DNA of 64,000 nt from UBA9630 sp037137555 (GCA_037137555.1 JBAXKA010000002.1:4698-68697); one strand, 5' to 3'; positions 42,464-51,946 are shown, counted from the first letter of the stretch. Notes: generated by a model not told the origin, from the sequence alone. Made by a program: numbers and translations.

Positions 42464-44734
42464 TTAGGTCCTATGGCGTAGGTCTGGATCCCCGTTCGCT
42501 CTTGCAAGATTTTTTGCCCCTCTTGTTCCAGCATTAGGATTAGCTAATGCAGTGGCGTTAGTTCTTATGGCAGTAAATAATGCAGATTGAGCTACTCCAT
42601 CGTTGGCATTAATAATATCTTTTATTTTACTAGGATCTAGATTGTTGGCGAACTCAGCCATTAGACCTGCATTGTTGGTTGTGGTTGTATCCATTCTTTT
42701 TGCTGTATCACCATTAAATCTTTGCATGAGATAAGCCCTCGTGGCAACATCATTTGCGCTATTAGAGGAAATACCAGCATGAAATGTTCCGGTTTGAGCA
42801 AAATGTGCTGTTTGAACTCTTGTGGCTGTTTGAAGCTGATCATCAAGAGCTAGCCATGCAGCACTTCCTTTTGTTTCTAAATTTCTCAATGCATTGATTC
42901 CCGAGATATTTTGTAGGTCAGGAGCGCTGGCTGCGTTGTCAAGAGAAGCGGCGATCGCTCTTGTATAAGCAGGGCCTTTCTTCCTTGCTTTTTCCAAGTC
43001 ATCGTTACTAAGAGCTCCAGTTCTAAGTCCAATATCCATTACCCTATCGTTTCTAAGTGCATCAGCACCTAATTTATCAGGATTAAAATTGTCGCTTTGC
43101 ATGTAGCGCGTTAATCCTGCTTCATCAAGAACGCCATTGTGCGTGAAAACAGCTTCAGGGGCAGAGGCCTTCATTTTGCTTTCTAATTGCCTAGTTACTT
43201 GACTGTCATTGCCAAATTGTTGACGCACATTATTCAATTGTGCTCCTGTTGCTAAGCCTCTTGCTGCGAGTTCTATTGTAGCAGCTGCTCTTTCAAATTT
43301 ATTTCCTGATGTAGCCAATAGCTCCAAGTCTAAATCTTCTGCTGTTGCGACAGCATTTTGCTCTCCTGCCTTTTTCATTTTTGCTGCTTGATCAGATTCA
43401 TACCGCAATCTCGCATCTGTCCCACCAATAATTTTTCCTCGCAAGCGATCTTGTTGACTTCCCAAATTTCCGCCAAGTTTATTTGCCCAAGAATCTTCTT
43501 TGGCTTTGGCTCTTCTTGAGCTATAAGCTTTGTGAGTGTCTTTGATAAATTGTCCACCACTCACTTTCATACCAACATTCTTCATCAACTTCGTCCCCGC
43601 ACCCACCACCGCTTTCGCCCCATGAATTCCCGACTCTTGTGCTTTGATGATGCCGAGCCAAAGAATGATGATTGGGATTGCGAAAAAAGAAGCGGAGGCA
43701 ATAAATTTTCCAAGCGTATCTCCGAAACCACCTTGACCAGCAACGGTTTGTAGTCCAGCTATTTTTTTCATACTTCCGCCGGAATCAGAAATGGCTATAA
43801 TCATTTGCGTGGCAACATAAAGCATAAAAACCATAATCGGCCCGGCGAAACATTGTTGCATAAAATCTTTCCACCATTTGCTTCCAGCTTCAGCTAATGC
43901 TGTGCCGGGTAGAATTGATCCTACAAAAGCAATTGGGGAAAAAATAACATAAACAGCAAGCGTGATTGTTCGGATAACCAAGAGAACAGCAATGATGAGT
44001 AGTGTGATAGCGAAAATAAAAGTAAAAATAACTACAGACAAAAGAAAAAGAGTATCCGTATTTTCGGTGGTAGGTGCAAAAATTTGATCAAGACCGCTCG
44101 CATCAATAATTGTCATAAAAGAATTTGATCCGCCGATTTTTCCGAGGAAGCCATACATCATCATATTTGATGCATCAATAATAAAACGGGCAATGGGATA
44201 GCTGAAATTGACAAGCAGTGCCATGATGACAAGATTGAGTAAAACTTTTTTGTAATTAAAGTTGGCAGCGGATTGAAAAATTGTAGCAAAGGCGGAAAAC
44301 AAAAGCACCATAATAAAAGCGACATTAAAAACATCGCGAACGGTGCGCCATATTTGATAGATAATTTTATTGTCAATCACCGCCTTCATATTAGTTGGAT
44401 TGACAATCCATTGAAATATTGTTTCAGCTAGTGAAAGAAGAAAGCCCGTGAATTTTAGTGCCAGCTTGAGAATTGGAATGATAATATATTTTTCTCCCCA
44501 TGTTACTGACGAATCACCAGCAATCTCCGTATTTGTTTTTATTTGCTCAGGGGCTGTTGATCCGAGTTCTGCAGATGAATTGTCTCCAGAAAAAACATTA
44601 GCAGAAATTATCTTGGTGGAACTTATAAACGGCAAAATAAACGCAACAAAAAAAATCGCTAACAAAATTGTTTGTTTGTTTTTTTGAAAAAAAGTATTAA
44701 CCTTTTTTTGTTTTAGCTTTGAGAAAAAAAACAT
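42464..44734 (-). CDS. VirB6/TrbL-like polytopic membrane protein
   Basis: The 756 residues divide into an N-terminal signal/TM region, five to seven membrane helices up to ~residue 370 (including FNVAFIMVLLFSAFATIFQ and VIFSPIAFVGSILPGTALAEAGSKWW), and a ~380-residue hydrophilic, Ala/Asn-rich C-terminal tail. This is the layout of VirB6/TrbL channel subunits with extended tails. The helical tail is probably cytoplasmic and may contact substrates or the VirB4 ATPase. Confidence 0.75.
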   Translation of the reverse strand: MFFFSKLKQKKVNTFFQKNKQTILLAIFFVAFILPFISSTKIISANVFSGDNSSAELGSTAPEQIKTNTEIAGDSSVTWGEKYIIIPILKLALKFTGFLLSLAETIFQWIVNPTNMKAVIDNKIIYQIWRTVRDVFNVAFIMVLLFSAFATIFQSAANFNYKKVLLNLVIMALLVNFSYPIARFIIDASNMMMYGFLGKIGGSNSFMTIIDASGLDQIFAPTTENTDTLFLLSVVIFTFIFAITLLIIAVLLVIRTITLAVYVIFSPIAFVGSILPGTALAEAGSKWWKDFMQQCFAGPIMVFMLYVATQMIIAISDSGGSMKKIAGLQTVAGQGGFGDTLGKFIASASFFAIPIIILWLGIIKAQESGIHGAKAVVGAGTKLMKNVGMKVSGGQFIKDTHKAYSSRRAKAKEDSWANKLGGNLGSQQDRLRGKIIGGTDARLRYESDQAAKMKKAGEQNAVATAEDLDLELLATSGNKFERAAATIELAARGLATGAQLNNVRQQFGNDSQVTRQLESKMKASAPEAVFTHNGVLDEAGLTRYMQSDNFNPDKLGADALRNDRVMDIGLRTGALSNDDLEKARKKGPAYTRAIAASLDNAASAPDLQNISGINALRNLETKGSAAWLALDDQLQTATRVQTAHFAQTGTFHAGISSNSANDVATRAYLMQRFNGDTAKRMDTTTTNNAGLMAEFANNLDPSKIKDIINANDGVAQSALFTAIRTNATALANPNAGTRGAKNLARANGDPDLRHRT

Positions 44735-44736
44735 AA

Positions 44737-45762
44737 TTATTTTTTATATAATGCACCTGGGCCATAAGCGTTGACTTTTTTGTTGACTTGATTAACGGCT
44801 TTGTCTGTTACTTTATTAACTTCTTTGTTGATTTTATTTTCTACACCAGAAATTGTTTTGTTCACGGCTCCGGCAATGGCCTTGGAAACAGTGGCAGCCA
44901 CTAATTCGCCAATACTTGTGGCACTGGAAATGGCTAGGTTTGGTAGATTCTCCATATTTGCTTCCATTTCTTTATATAATATACCAGGCTTTGCGATCAT
45001 GCCGTCGATTTTTTCACTAAGAAATCCTCCACCAGCAATACCTTCAGCTGTGGCTGTGGCTTTTTCCTTGGCAAGAGCTGTGTTGTATTCTGCTCTGATA
45101 GCTGAATCGGCATCCCAGATTGTATTGCCTCCATTGCCATCACCCATTAAGTAGAGATTCATATTGGCAAGCGAATCACTTTGAAACATTTCAGCTGGAT
45201 CTCCGTCGTAACTTAATCGCCATTCTTTTGGTTCAGTTATATTTTCTCCCAATGTTTGAATATTTTCAGAGAGACTGCTACTGGTAATGTCAGCTGCATC
45301 ATCGCCCAAGACAGCGCCTCTGCCAAAACCTTCACCGGCAATGGTGCTGGCGCCGAGGACAGAATTAGAGGCTTTTTTATAATTAACACTACCTCTGCCA
45401 GAAGTAAGGCGACTAATATAGTCGTTGGCATAGTTTGTGGCATTTCTTTTAGGATTATTGACCAAATAATCTTCCCAGTTGGTAATAAATCTGGCGCCAT
45501 TGCCACCGACACCGGAAATAAAACGATCCATTTGTTTGGAAAGCATTTTGATGGCGGCTTGTTTCAATGATCCCATCATCATGCCCTTGATTGAATAGGA
45601 AATTTCTGCTACGACTGTTTCATAGACAGAAGCAGCCATTGCATCCCAGGCTTGAGCTTTTTTAGGACAGGAAAAAGAAAATAAGATTAATAAAAAAATA
45701 AAAAAACCAGAAATAATTTTTTGGGAAAAATAAACTTTTTGTTTTAGTGGGTTTTTTTGCAT
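44737..45762 (-). CDS. Exported protein of the secretion operon (possible TrbJ/VirB5-like)
   Basis: The signal peptide ends KKAQAWDA (cleavage after AQA). The mature part (~305 residues) is helical and Ala/Ser/Gly-rich, with FITNWEDYLVNNPKR near residue 90 and a Lys/Asn/Val heptad-like tail (VENKINKEVNKVTDKAVNQV). It lies two bases upstream of the virB6-like gene. That location and the helical exported nature fit VirB5/TrbJ minor subunits, but I see no decisive motif. Confidence 0.5.
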   Translation of the reverse strand: MQKNPLKQKVYFSQKIISGFFIFLLILFSFSCPKKAQAWDAMAASVYETVVAEISYSIKGMMMGSLKQAAIKMLSKQMDRFISGVGGNGARFITNWEDYLVNNPKRNATNYANDYISRLTSGRGSVNYKKASNSVLGASTIAGEGFGRGAVLGDDAADITSSSLSENIQTLGENITEPKEWRLSYDGDPAEMFQSDSLANMNLYLMGDGNGGNTIWDADSAIRAEYNTALAKEKATATAEGIAGGGFLSEKIDGMIAKPGILYKEMEANMENLPNLAISSATSIGELVAATVSKAIAGAVNKTISGVENKINKEVNKVTDKAVNQVNKKVNAYGPGALYKK

Positions 45763-45778
45763 GAAATTTTGTGTTTTG

Positions 45779-46885
45779 CTATGGGGTTGTTGTTTCTGTT
45801 GTCGTTGTTGCTGTTGTGTTGGTTGTTTGCAGTGCTTCTAGTTCGCTTAAATCTTTTGGTGCGTTGATGCCATAACTTTTTAATTTATTTTGGACTGTTT
45901 CGTCATAAGTTAAACCATATTCGGCTATTTTACTTTGGGCTTCGGTGGCAAAATCACTAAAAATAGTAATGAAGCCTTGCAATTTGGAAAGATTAGCAAT
46001 GTCGCCCATCGGATCATCACCTTTAGATTGAAAAAGTGTGCCAATATTTGCAGTATAGAGTGCAAAGCGCAAGGCCTTTTTGTGAATTGCTAGAAAATCT
46101 TCTGGCACTTCCACCGCCATTAATTGTTCAACGATCTTTTTTTGACTAGCGACAAGATCTTTTAATCCAGAAGCACTTTGTGTTGTGATGGCCGTTGTGA
46201 TTATGGAAGTGATGTTGGAAAGCATGCCAGATGCATCTGTGATTGAGGTGATTGGTTTTGGCGAATTGCTGGTGAAAATATAAGTTACGGCGGCAATATA
46301 ATCCAAGAAATCTTCTTTCTTTTTGGCTTTGGCTTTTTCTTCGCTGAGCTTGCTATAATTTTGTTTTTTTATTTTTATGGCTGATTCGTCAATCTCAGGC
46401 AGATCACTTTCAGAAATTATACTGGGAGACATAGCTTGATCGATGGTTGCTTGCAAATCGTCTAGTGAAATTGGTTTTCCGTCAGCATTGGATTTGTCGG
46501 TCAGTTCGGCTAATTTTTGAGCAACATCTTCAGTGAGATTTTTTTCTGAAGAATCGCCAAGCACATCACTAATATTTTCTGCATTTACTGGTGCGGAAAT
46601 TGCGTTTGATGCTGGCGTCTGAATAAGTTTGTCGCCTGGTGCTTTTTTTAGGGGGTCGTAACCACTACGAACTTCCGTTCCATCAGAATAGCCATCGCCA
46701 TCAGTATCGGGATTGGCCGGATTGGTGCCATAAATTTTTTCTTCTTCATCAGACAAACCATCTTGATCACTATCAAGAAAAATACTTTTTGTTGTTGTAT
46801 TTTCAGCGCCAACATAAAAAGCAAAACTGGAAAGAATCAAGCTCGAAAGAATGAAAAAAGCAAAGTTGATATTTTTTATTTTCAT
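45779..46885 (-). CDS. Exported protein with thrombospondin type 3-like calcium repeats
   Basis: After a signal peptide (FAFFILSSLILSSFAFYVGAE) come two calcium-repeat motifs, DSDQDGLSDEEE and DTDGDGYSDGTE, with GTNPANP between them; the remaining ~290 residues are helical. It is the first gene of the secretion operon. The ATG at 46885 is preferred because TATAAT ends eight bases upstream; a TTG at 46891 is also in frame. The C-terminus is Thr-rich. Confidence 0.65.
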   Translation of the reverse strand: MKIKNINFAFFILSSLILSSFAFYVGAENTTTKSIFLDSDQDGLSDEEEKIYGTNPANPDTDGDGYSDGTEVRSGYDPLKKAPGDKLIQTPASNAISAPVNAENISDVLGDSSEKNLTEDVAQKLAELTDKSNADGKPISLDDLQATIDQAMSPSIISESDLPEIDESAIKIKKQNYSKLSEEKAKAKKKEDFLDYIAAVTYIFTSNSPKPITSITDASGMLSNITSIITTAITTQSASGLKDLVASQKKIVEQLMAVEVPEDFLAIHKKALRFALYTANIGTLFQSKGDDPMGDIANLSKLQGFITIFSDFATEAQSKIAEYGLTYDETVQNKLKSYGINAPKDLSELEALQTTNTTATTTTETTTP

Positions 46886-46893
46886 ATACAAAA

Positions 46894-46923
46894 ATTATAG
46901 CACACTAAGTGTTAAGTTGTGAA
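46894..46923 (-). promoter_or_regulatory. Promoter TTCACA-18-TATAAT (TGC extended) for the secretion operon
   Basis: Read on the minus strand, TTCACA (46923-46918) and TATAAT (46899-46894) are separated by 18 bases, and TGC precedes the -10. It is the only convincing promoter found before the 14 nearly gapless minus-strand genes down to 30625. Transcription would start within one or two bases of the ATG. Confidence 0.65.
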
Positions 46924-46956
46924 GAGCTGAGTGCTTTATTTTTTTGGGCATTTGGG

Positions 46957-46962
46957 TATAAT
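46957..46962 (+). promoter_or_regulatory. -10 element TATAAT six bases before the UbiA-family ATG
   Basis: TATAAT ends at 46962 and the ATG is at 46969, so the transcript should be leaderless. It lies back to back with the secretion-operon promoter. Confidence 0.55.
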
Positions 46963-46968
46963 TAAGTT

Positions 46969-48579
46969 ATGCAAAAATTACGCCAATTTAGCGAGGAGAT
47001 TATGGGGAAAAAAATCGAGCCAATTTTTTGGTTTGTGAATTTTTTTGGCATTATTGTGTTGCGATTATATTTGGATAAATTTATTGCCAAATCCAGCACG
47101 CCTTTGTTTGATTTGATTATGGATGTGCATAATTTACTGTTTTTTTTCTTGGCTTTTTCTCTGGTTTGGCTTGTGGCAAGTAAAATACTCAGAAAAACGC
47201 CTTTTGATTTAGCTTATTTAATGCTCCTTGCATCGTTGGCAATTATCTTTCCACCAATTTTTGATTTAATTAAAACGGGCAAAGAAGTTTTTTGGAGTTT
47301 TTATTTAATCAGTTCGCCGAGTGATTTACTTTGGCAATACGGCACTATTTTTGGTCATCTTCCTCCCGGAATTATTTATTTTGGCACAAAAATTACTTTT
47401 ATTCTGGGAATCTTGGCGATAGCGAGTGTGGTATTTTTGAAAACTAAAAAAATTTCTAAGACAATTTTGACAGCCATTGGAACATATTCAGCTTTATTTT
47501 TGATGGCTGCCTTTCCGTCATTGTTTTATTATGTTGCACGATTATTTTCAGAAAAAAATGGTTCTGCGCTATATTCATTTGAAATTATCCAATTTTTTGC
47601 ACAAGCAAGATTTTTTGCTATCGAGTTGGCCGATCCGATCTATGCCTTGGCGTATAATTTGAATTTGATTTATTTTCCATTAAGTATTGCGGTGTTAAGT
47701 TATTTTTTTTGGAAATCAAAACCGAAAATGTTTTGGGCGGTTGTGTATAATCTGCGTTATCCACAGGTTATCTTTCACAGTGGACTGTTGTTTCTAGGCT
47801 TAGGGATTGGTTTTGTGGTCTATCCAGAAAATTTTAGTTTGAATTTATTTTCTGTGCTGGCGGTTTTGGTTATTTTAATCAGTGTTTTTTTAGCTTGGGA
47901 AGCCTCGGTGATTGTGAATGATATTTTCGATTATCGCGTTGATCTTTTGTCCAATCCGGAAAGGCCATTGCAGAAAGAAATTTTTACTTTTAATCAATAT
48001 GCTCAATTGGGAGCGTTATTGTTTTTTTTGTCAATCATTGGCGGGCTTTTAGTGCAATATAAATTTGGAATTTTACTTTTTGTGTATCAAATTCTCGCTT
48101 GGTTTTATTCAGCCGAGCCATTTCGCCTAAAAAGATTTACGCCACTCGCCTCTTTGCTCAGCGCCTTGACCTTGCTCACCGTCTTTTTCTCGGGTTTTAT
48201 TTTTTTCTCGCCTGGTCAAACTATTGAGCGACTTTCTTGGCGAATTATTTTTCTATTGTTGATTGCTTATACGATTTCTCTGCCAATTAAAGATTTTAAA
48301 GATATTGAAGGTGATAAAAATGATGGTGTCAGAACGATTCCAGTTATTTTTGGCGAGGAAAAAGGTCGCCTAATTATTGCCGTGGGTTTTTTTGTTTCGT
48401 TTATGTTAAGTGTTTTTTTTCTGAACGAATTTCGACTTTTTTGGTGGGCGATTTTGTTTGGTAGTAGCTCTTTTTTAATTATGCTTAATAAGAAAATCCA
48501 CCCGAGAAAAGTTTTTTGGTGGATTTTGCCCGTTGTTGCAATTTATGGTTTTCTAGCAGTAAAAATTATTTTTTTCTAG
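46969..48579 (+). CDS. UbiA-family prenyltransferase with an extra N-terminal membrane domain
   Basis: The C-terminal ~280 residues contain the two UbiA Asp-rich motifs: NDIFDYRVD (first) and DFKDIEGDKNDG (second), with NPERPL between them. UbiA enzymes transfer prenyl groups to aromatic or sugar acceptors in the membrane. The N-terminal ~250 residues form another six or seven helices with no recognised motif, nearly doubling the usual ~290-residue size. Quinone synthesis genes are not nearby, so the acceptor may be a lipid or sugar. Monocistronic. Confidence 0.78.
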   Translation: MQKLRQFSEEIMGKKIEPIFWFVNFFGIIVLRLYLDKFIAKSSTPLFDLIMDVHNLLFFFLAFSLVWLVASKILRKTPFDLAYLMLLASLAIIFPPIFDLIKTGKEVFWSFYLISSPSDLLWQYGTIFGHLPPGIIYFGTKITFILGILAIASVVFLKTKKISKTILTAIGTYSALFLMAAFPSLFYYVARLFSEKNGSALYSFEIIQFFAQARFFAIELADPIYALAYNLNLIYFPLSIAVLSYFFWKSKPKMFWAVVYNLRYPQVIFHSGLLFLGLGIGFVVYPENFSLNLFSVLAVLVILISVFLAWEASVIVNDIFDYRVDLLSNPERPLQKEIFTFNQYAQLGALLFFLSIIGGLLVQYKFGILLFVYQILAWFYSAEPFRLKRFTPLASLLSALTLLTVFFSGFIFFSPGQTIERLSWRIIFLLLIAYTISLPIKDFKDIEGDKNDGVRTIPVIFGEEKGRLIIAVGFFVSFMLSVFFLNEFRLFWWAILFGSSSFLIMLNKKIHPRKVFWWILPVVAIYGFLAVKIIFF

Positions 48580-48591
48580 CAGTAAGAATTA

Positions 48592-49410
48592 TTATAATAA
48601 TTCTGCTATTTTTTTCCAGTCTTCAAGTGTTAATTCTTGGGCTCTTTGTTTGGCGGAGATATTTATTTGCTTTAATTTTTGTTCAACAATAGTTTTTTCT
48701 AGTTTTAAGCTATTAGAAAGATTATTGATAAGCGTTTTTCTTTTAGCAGAAAATCCGGCCTTAATAAGTTTGAAAAATTTTTTCGTAACTTCTTGTTCTT
48801 CGCGGTTTGTATTTAATGTTATGTGAATAATGGCGCTGTCCACAGCAGGAACAGGTGCAAAAGCGGTGCGAGGAACTAAAAAAAGTAATTCAGCGGTTGC
48901 ATAATATTGCACGGAAAGTGCAAGGATGCTTAATTTTCCCGCCTTAGCACAAATTCGCTCAGCCACTTCTTTTTGCACCATCAAAAACATTTCTGTGGGT
49001 GGATATTTTGTTTCCAAAAACAAACGAATGATTGGCGAAGTAATATAATAAGGAATATTGGCAATGACTTTGTATGGGTGGTTAATTTTATTATCTGTAG
49101 AGACGAGGCAATGCCTCGTCTCTACCGTTTCTGCACTAATCAATTCCGGTAAATTAATTTTTAAAATATCAGCGTTAATGATTTTTATCTTGTTATTCCC
49201 GCGTAGACGGGAAGCTAATTTCACTGCTAACTCTTGATCAATTTCAATTGCAATAACTTTTTTAGCGTGTTTTATTAGTTGTTCTGTTAACACTCCTTCG
49301 CCGGGACCAACTTCGATCACAAAATCAGTCGAGCTTAAATTGGTAGCTTGAATAAGCTTATCTAAAATAAGCGGATCTTTCAAAAAATTTTGACCTAATT
49401 TCGTGGGCAT
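48592..49410 (-). CDS. rsmA: 16S rRNA (adenine-N6,N6) dimethyltransferase RsmA (KsgA)
   Basis: RsmA dimethylates two adenines near the 3' end of 16S rRNA. Motif I VIEVGPGEGVLTEQL, EIDQELA, NADILKI and the catalytic NIPYYI are present, with a full-length C-terminal domain (272 residues). Between NADILKI and the catalytic motif an extra segment of about 15-20 residues (including ETVETRHCLVST, 94-105) is encoded by a palindromic repeat that keeps the frame. The insertion lies in a loop before the catalytic strand and is probably tolerated. Confidence 0.93.
   Translation of the reverse strand: MPTKLGQNFLKDPLILDKLIQATNLSSTDFVIEVGPGEGVLTEQLIKHAKKVIAIEIDQELAVKLASRLRGNNKIKIINADILKINLPELISAETVETRHCLVSTDNKINHPYKVIANIPYYITSPIIRLFLETKYPPTEMFLMVQKEVAERICAKAGKLSILALSVQYYATAELLFLVPRTAFAPVPAVDSAIIHITLNTNREEQEVTKKFFKLIKAGFSAKRKTLINNLSNSLKLEKTIVEQKLKQINISAKQRAQELTLEDWKKIAELL
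49097..49125. repeat. 29-bp palindrome with GTAGAGAC ends inside rsmA, copy 2
   Basis: Arms GTAGAGACGAGGCA (49097-49110) and its complement (49112-49125) flank one central base. The ends match the palindrome in the transposase remnant at 10864-10891, while the inner bases differ. It lies in frame within rsmA. Confidence 0.75.
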
Positions 49411-49429
49411 AGATTTGATTTTATGTATT

Positions 49430-50377
49430 TTAATTTAGCACTTCTTCAACTTTAACGCCAATTACTCCCGCACCAAGTGAAGCAATTTTAGCAAAAGCAA
49501 TTTTGTCGAGATCGATAATGCGACCTTTGCCTTGTGGACCATAATCATTAATTTGAACTATAACTGATTTTCCATTAGCAGTATTTGTTACTCTGGCATA
49601 ATTTCCTCGGGCGATTGTAGTACTGGCAGCAAATAAGCCACCCTTGAAAGCATACCAAGTGCCTTGACCTTTTTTGGCAGTGCCAGTCTTGACATAAGTT
49701 CCTTGCATAATAATTTCAGTCGAAGGTTCTTTGGTAACTTTTTTTTCCAACACAACACGAGAAATTTCTTTTCCATCTTTATATGTAATCTTATATTTTA
49801 TTTCGCGAATGCCTTTTTCTCCTGCCACTTCCGTTTTTTTCTCACGCCAGCCGAGCTTGTTGTCAGTTTTTGTGATAGTTTTAAATTCAATTTCTGCTGG
49901 AATGCTTTTTTCTTCCACATTAATACGAGTAACTGTGATTTCCAGATTATTTTCCACGAGACCATTTAAGCTTGGAGTGATCTTGTCTAATCGGCCAAGT
50001 GTGACTGAATTTTCTTGCAGAACTGTGGATAACTTGTTGGCTAATGTGTAATTTTCAATCTTTTTTCCATCCACCAGTATTTTTATTTTGACAGCTCGGC
50101 GAATTTTAATATTTATCCCTGAAAAAAGCAAACTTGATTTGTCCGGAATGATTTCATCTTGCTGGGAAAGATTGATTTTTTGCTCTTTCAATAAGTTGTC
50201 CACAGTTTTTGCAGTAGTTTCTAGCTTTAATTCAAGATTATTATCCAGCAGTGCAATTGTTTTTGCTTGATTTTCAAAAGAAAGTTCTCTTTTTGGGGAA
50301 TTAAAAAAAACTTTACTTAAAATTAAAAATAGCAAGACTAAAAAAAGAAACTTTAAAAAAAATTTAATAAAACGCAT
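49430..50377 (-). CDS. Membrane-anchored DUF348/G5/RlpA-like cell-wall protein
   Basis: The 315-residue protein has an N-terminal membrane helix (FLFLVLLFLILSKVF), two DUF348-like repeats (TIALLDNNLELKLETTAKTV and VKIKILVDGKKIENYTLAN), a G5 domain (~170-225), and a C-terminal double-psi beta barrel (GTWYAF... FAASTTIARGNYARV... QINDYGPQGKGRIIDLDKIAF) like RlpA/3D domains. The domain order recalls YabE/Rpf-type wall proteins. It is predicted to bind or cleave peptidoglycan. It lies between comM and rsmA, and YabE-like genes also neighbour rsmA in Firmicutes. Confidence 0.8.
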   Translation of the reverse strand: MRFIKFFLKFLFLVLLFLILSKVFFNSPKRELSFENQAKTIALLDNNLELKLETTAKTVDNLLKEQKINLSQQDEIIPDKSSLLFSGINIKIRRAVKIKILVDGKKIENYTLANKLSTVLQENSVTLGRLDKITPSLNGLVENNLEITVTRINVEEKSIPAEIEFKTITKTDNKLGWREKKTEVAGEKGIREIKYKITYKDGKEISRVVLEKKVTKEPSTEIIMQGTYVKTGTAKKGQGTWYAFKGGLFAASTTIARGNYARVTNTANGKSVIVQINDYGPQGKGRIIDLDKIAFAKIASLGAGVIGVKVEEVLN

Positions 50378-50400
50378 AGAGCTTTTTATTTTCTAGAAAA

Positions 50401-51927
50401 TTATTCACTTTTAAAACGATATTGAATCGCTTCGGCGATATGAATGGGCAATATATTTTCGGCTTCTTCAAGATCAGCGATAGTTCTGGCAACTTTAATG
50501 ATGCGGAAATAGGCTCGGGCGCTGAGAAAAAAACGAGAAAGTGCCGTCTTCATTAATTCTGTTCCAGCAGAATCTAGTTGACAATATTTTTTGATTTGCT
50601 CGCTCTCCATTTCCGAGTTAGCAATTATTTTTGATTCCGAAAAGCGTGCCTTTTGAATTTTACGGGCTTTTTCCACTCGCAATCTAATACTATCAGAACT
50701 TTCTTGCTGGCTGTCTTCGGAAAGTTTTTCAAATTTCAAACGAGGAACTTCAATGTGCAAATCGATGCGATCAAGAATTGGTCCAGAAATTTTAGCTTGA
50801 TAGCGAATAATATTTGCGGGACTACAGGAACAAGTTTTTTCCGGATCGGTGGCATTACCGCAAGGACAAGGATTCATCGCTGCGACTAATGTGAAGCGGG
50901 CGGGAAATTCTAGTGTGCCTTGAGCACGAGAAATAGTGATGATGCCATTTTCCAATGGTTGTCGCAAATTTTCAAGAACAGCACGAGAAAATTCGGAAAA
51001 CTCATCTAGAAATAAGATGCCCCGATGCGCCAAACTGATTTCGCCTGGTCGGGGAAATGTTCCGCCACCAACCAAGGAAGCAGCACTAGCACTGTGATGA
51101 GGAGAACGGAACTGTCTTTTTGTAATTAAACTATTTTCTTTGGGCAAATAACCGGCGACAGAAAAAATCTTTGTTACATCAAGGGCTTCTTGCACTGTAA
51201 GTCTGGGCAAAATGGAAGTCATTGTTTTGGCGAGGAGTGTTTTGCCTGATCCAGGTGGACCATTCAGCAAAATATTATGTGCTCCAGCAGAAGCAATTTC
51301 GAGTGCTCGCTTGGCATGCTCTTGTCCTTTGATATTTTTCATATCAAAAAGATGATCGTCTTCTTGAAAAAGTTTTTCTAAATCAGTTTTAGGAAAAGAA
51401 GTAACTAAAGCTATATTTTCCAGATGATTTAATAATTCTTTGAGTGTGGAAACAGCGATGATATCAATGTCTTCGATGATGGAAGCTTCTTTGGCATTTT
51501 CTAGCGGAACAAAAAGCGTTTTAATATTTTTTTCTTTAGCAAGTAATGCAACAAGCAAAACGCCTTTGACTGGTCGAATTCTGCCGTCCAGTGAAAGTTC
51601 TCCAATGAAAAGTTTATCTGTGTGATCAAAAATAGTTTGCTTAGTAGCTAATAAAAATCCCAGTGCGATTGGCAGGTCATAAAGTGGTCCAACTTTTGGC
51701 AAATCGGCTGGTGCGAGGTTGACGGTGATTCTACCACAGCGATGCGGAGCAATGAGACCACTATTTTTTATGGCCGAGCTAACACGATCTTGTGATTCCT
51801 TGATGGCAGTGTCAGGCAATCCGACAATATTAAAATGATGCATTCCGGCGGAAAGCGTATCGACTTCTACTTCAACAATAGCACTTTTTAATCCGATAAC
51901 GGCGGCAGAAAAAACTTTTGATGACAT
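50401..51927 (-). CDS. comM: ComM/YifB-type Mg-chelatase-like ATPase
   Basis: This AAA+ protein of 508 residues has an N-terminal Lon-like domain (GLKSAIVEVEVD... PDTAIKESQDRV), Walker A GPPGSGKT, Walker B HRGILFLDEF, and a Cys cluster PCPCGNATDPEKTCSC. ComM is a branch-migration helicase that helps integrate DNA during natural transformation. The PilB-like ATPase also in this window is compatible with DNA uptake, but competence genes such as comEC are not seen. Confidence 0.92.
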   Translation of the reverse strand: MSSKVFSAAVIGLKSAIVEVEVDTLSAGMHHFNIVGLPDTAIKESQDRVSSAIKNSGLIAPHRCGRITVNLAPADLPKVGPLYDLPIALGFLLATKQTIFDHTDKLFIGELSLDGRIRPVKGVLLVALLAKEKNIKTLFVPLENAKEASIIEDIDIIAVSTLKELLNHLENIALVTSFPKTDLEKLFQEDDHLFDMKNIKGQEHAKRALEIASAGAHNILLNGPPGSGKTLLAKTMTSILPRLTVQEALDVTKIFSVAGYLPKENSLITKRQFRSPHHSASAASLVGGGTFPRPGEISLAHRGILFLDEFSEFSRAVLENLRQPLENGIITISRAQGTLEFPARFTLVAAMNPCPCGNATDPEKTCSCSPANIIRYQAKISGPILDRIDLHIEVPRLKFEKLSEDSQQESSDSIRLRVEKARKIQKARFSESKIIANSEMESEQIKKYCQLDSAGTELMKTALSRFFLSARAYFRIIKVARTIADLEEAENILPIHIAEAIQYRFKSE

Positions 51928-51946
51928 AGTTTTATTTTATTAAAAT

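Noticed and set aside
49195..49214. TTCCCG-CGTAGA-CGGGAA hairpin in rsmA as another mobile repeat
   Set aside because: It encodes a normal-length part of the protein before the NADILKI motif and occurs once, so chance or coding constraint explains it well enough.
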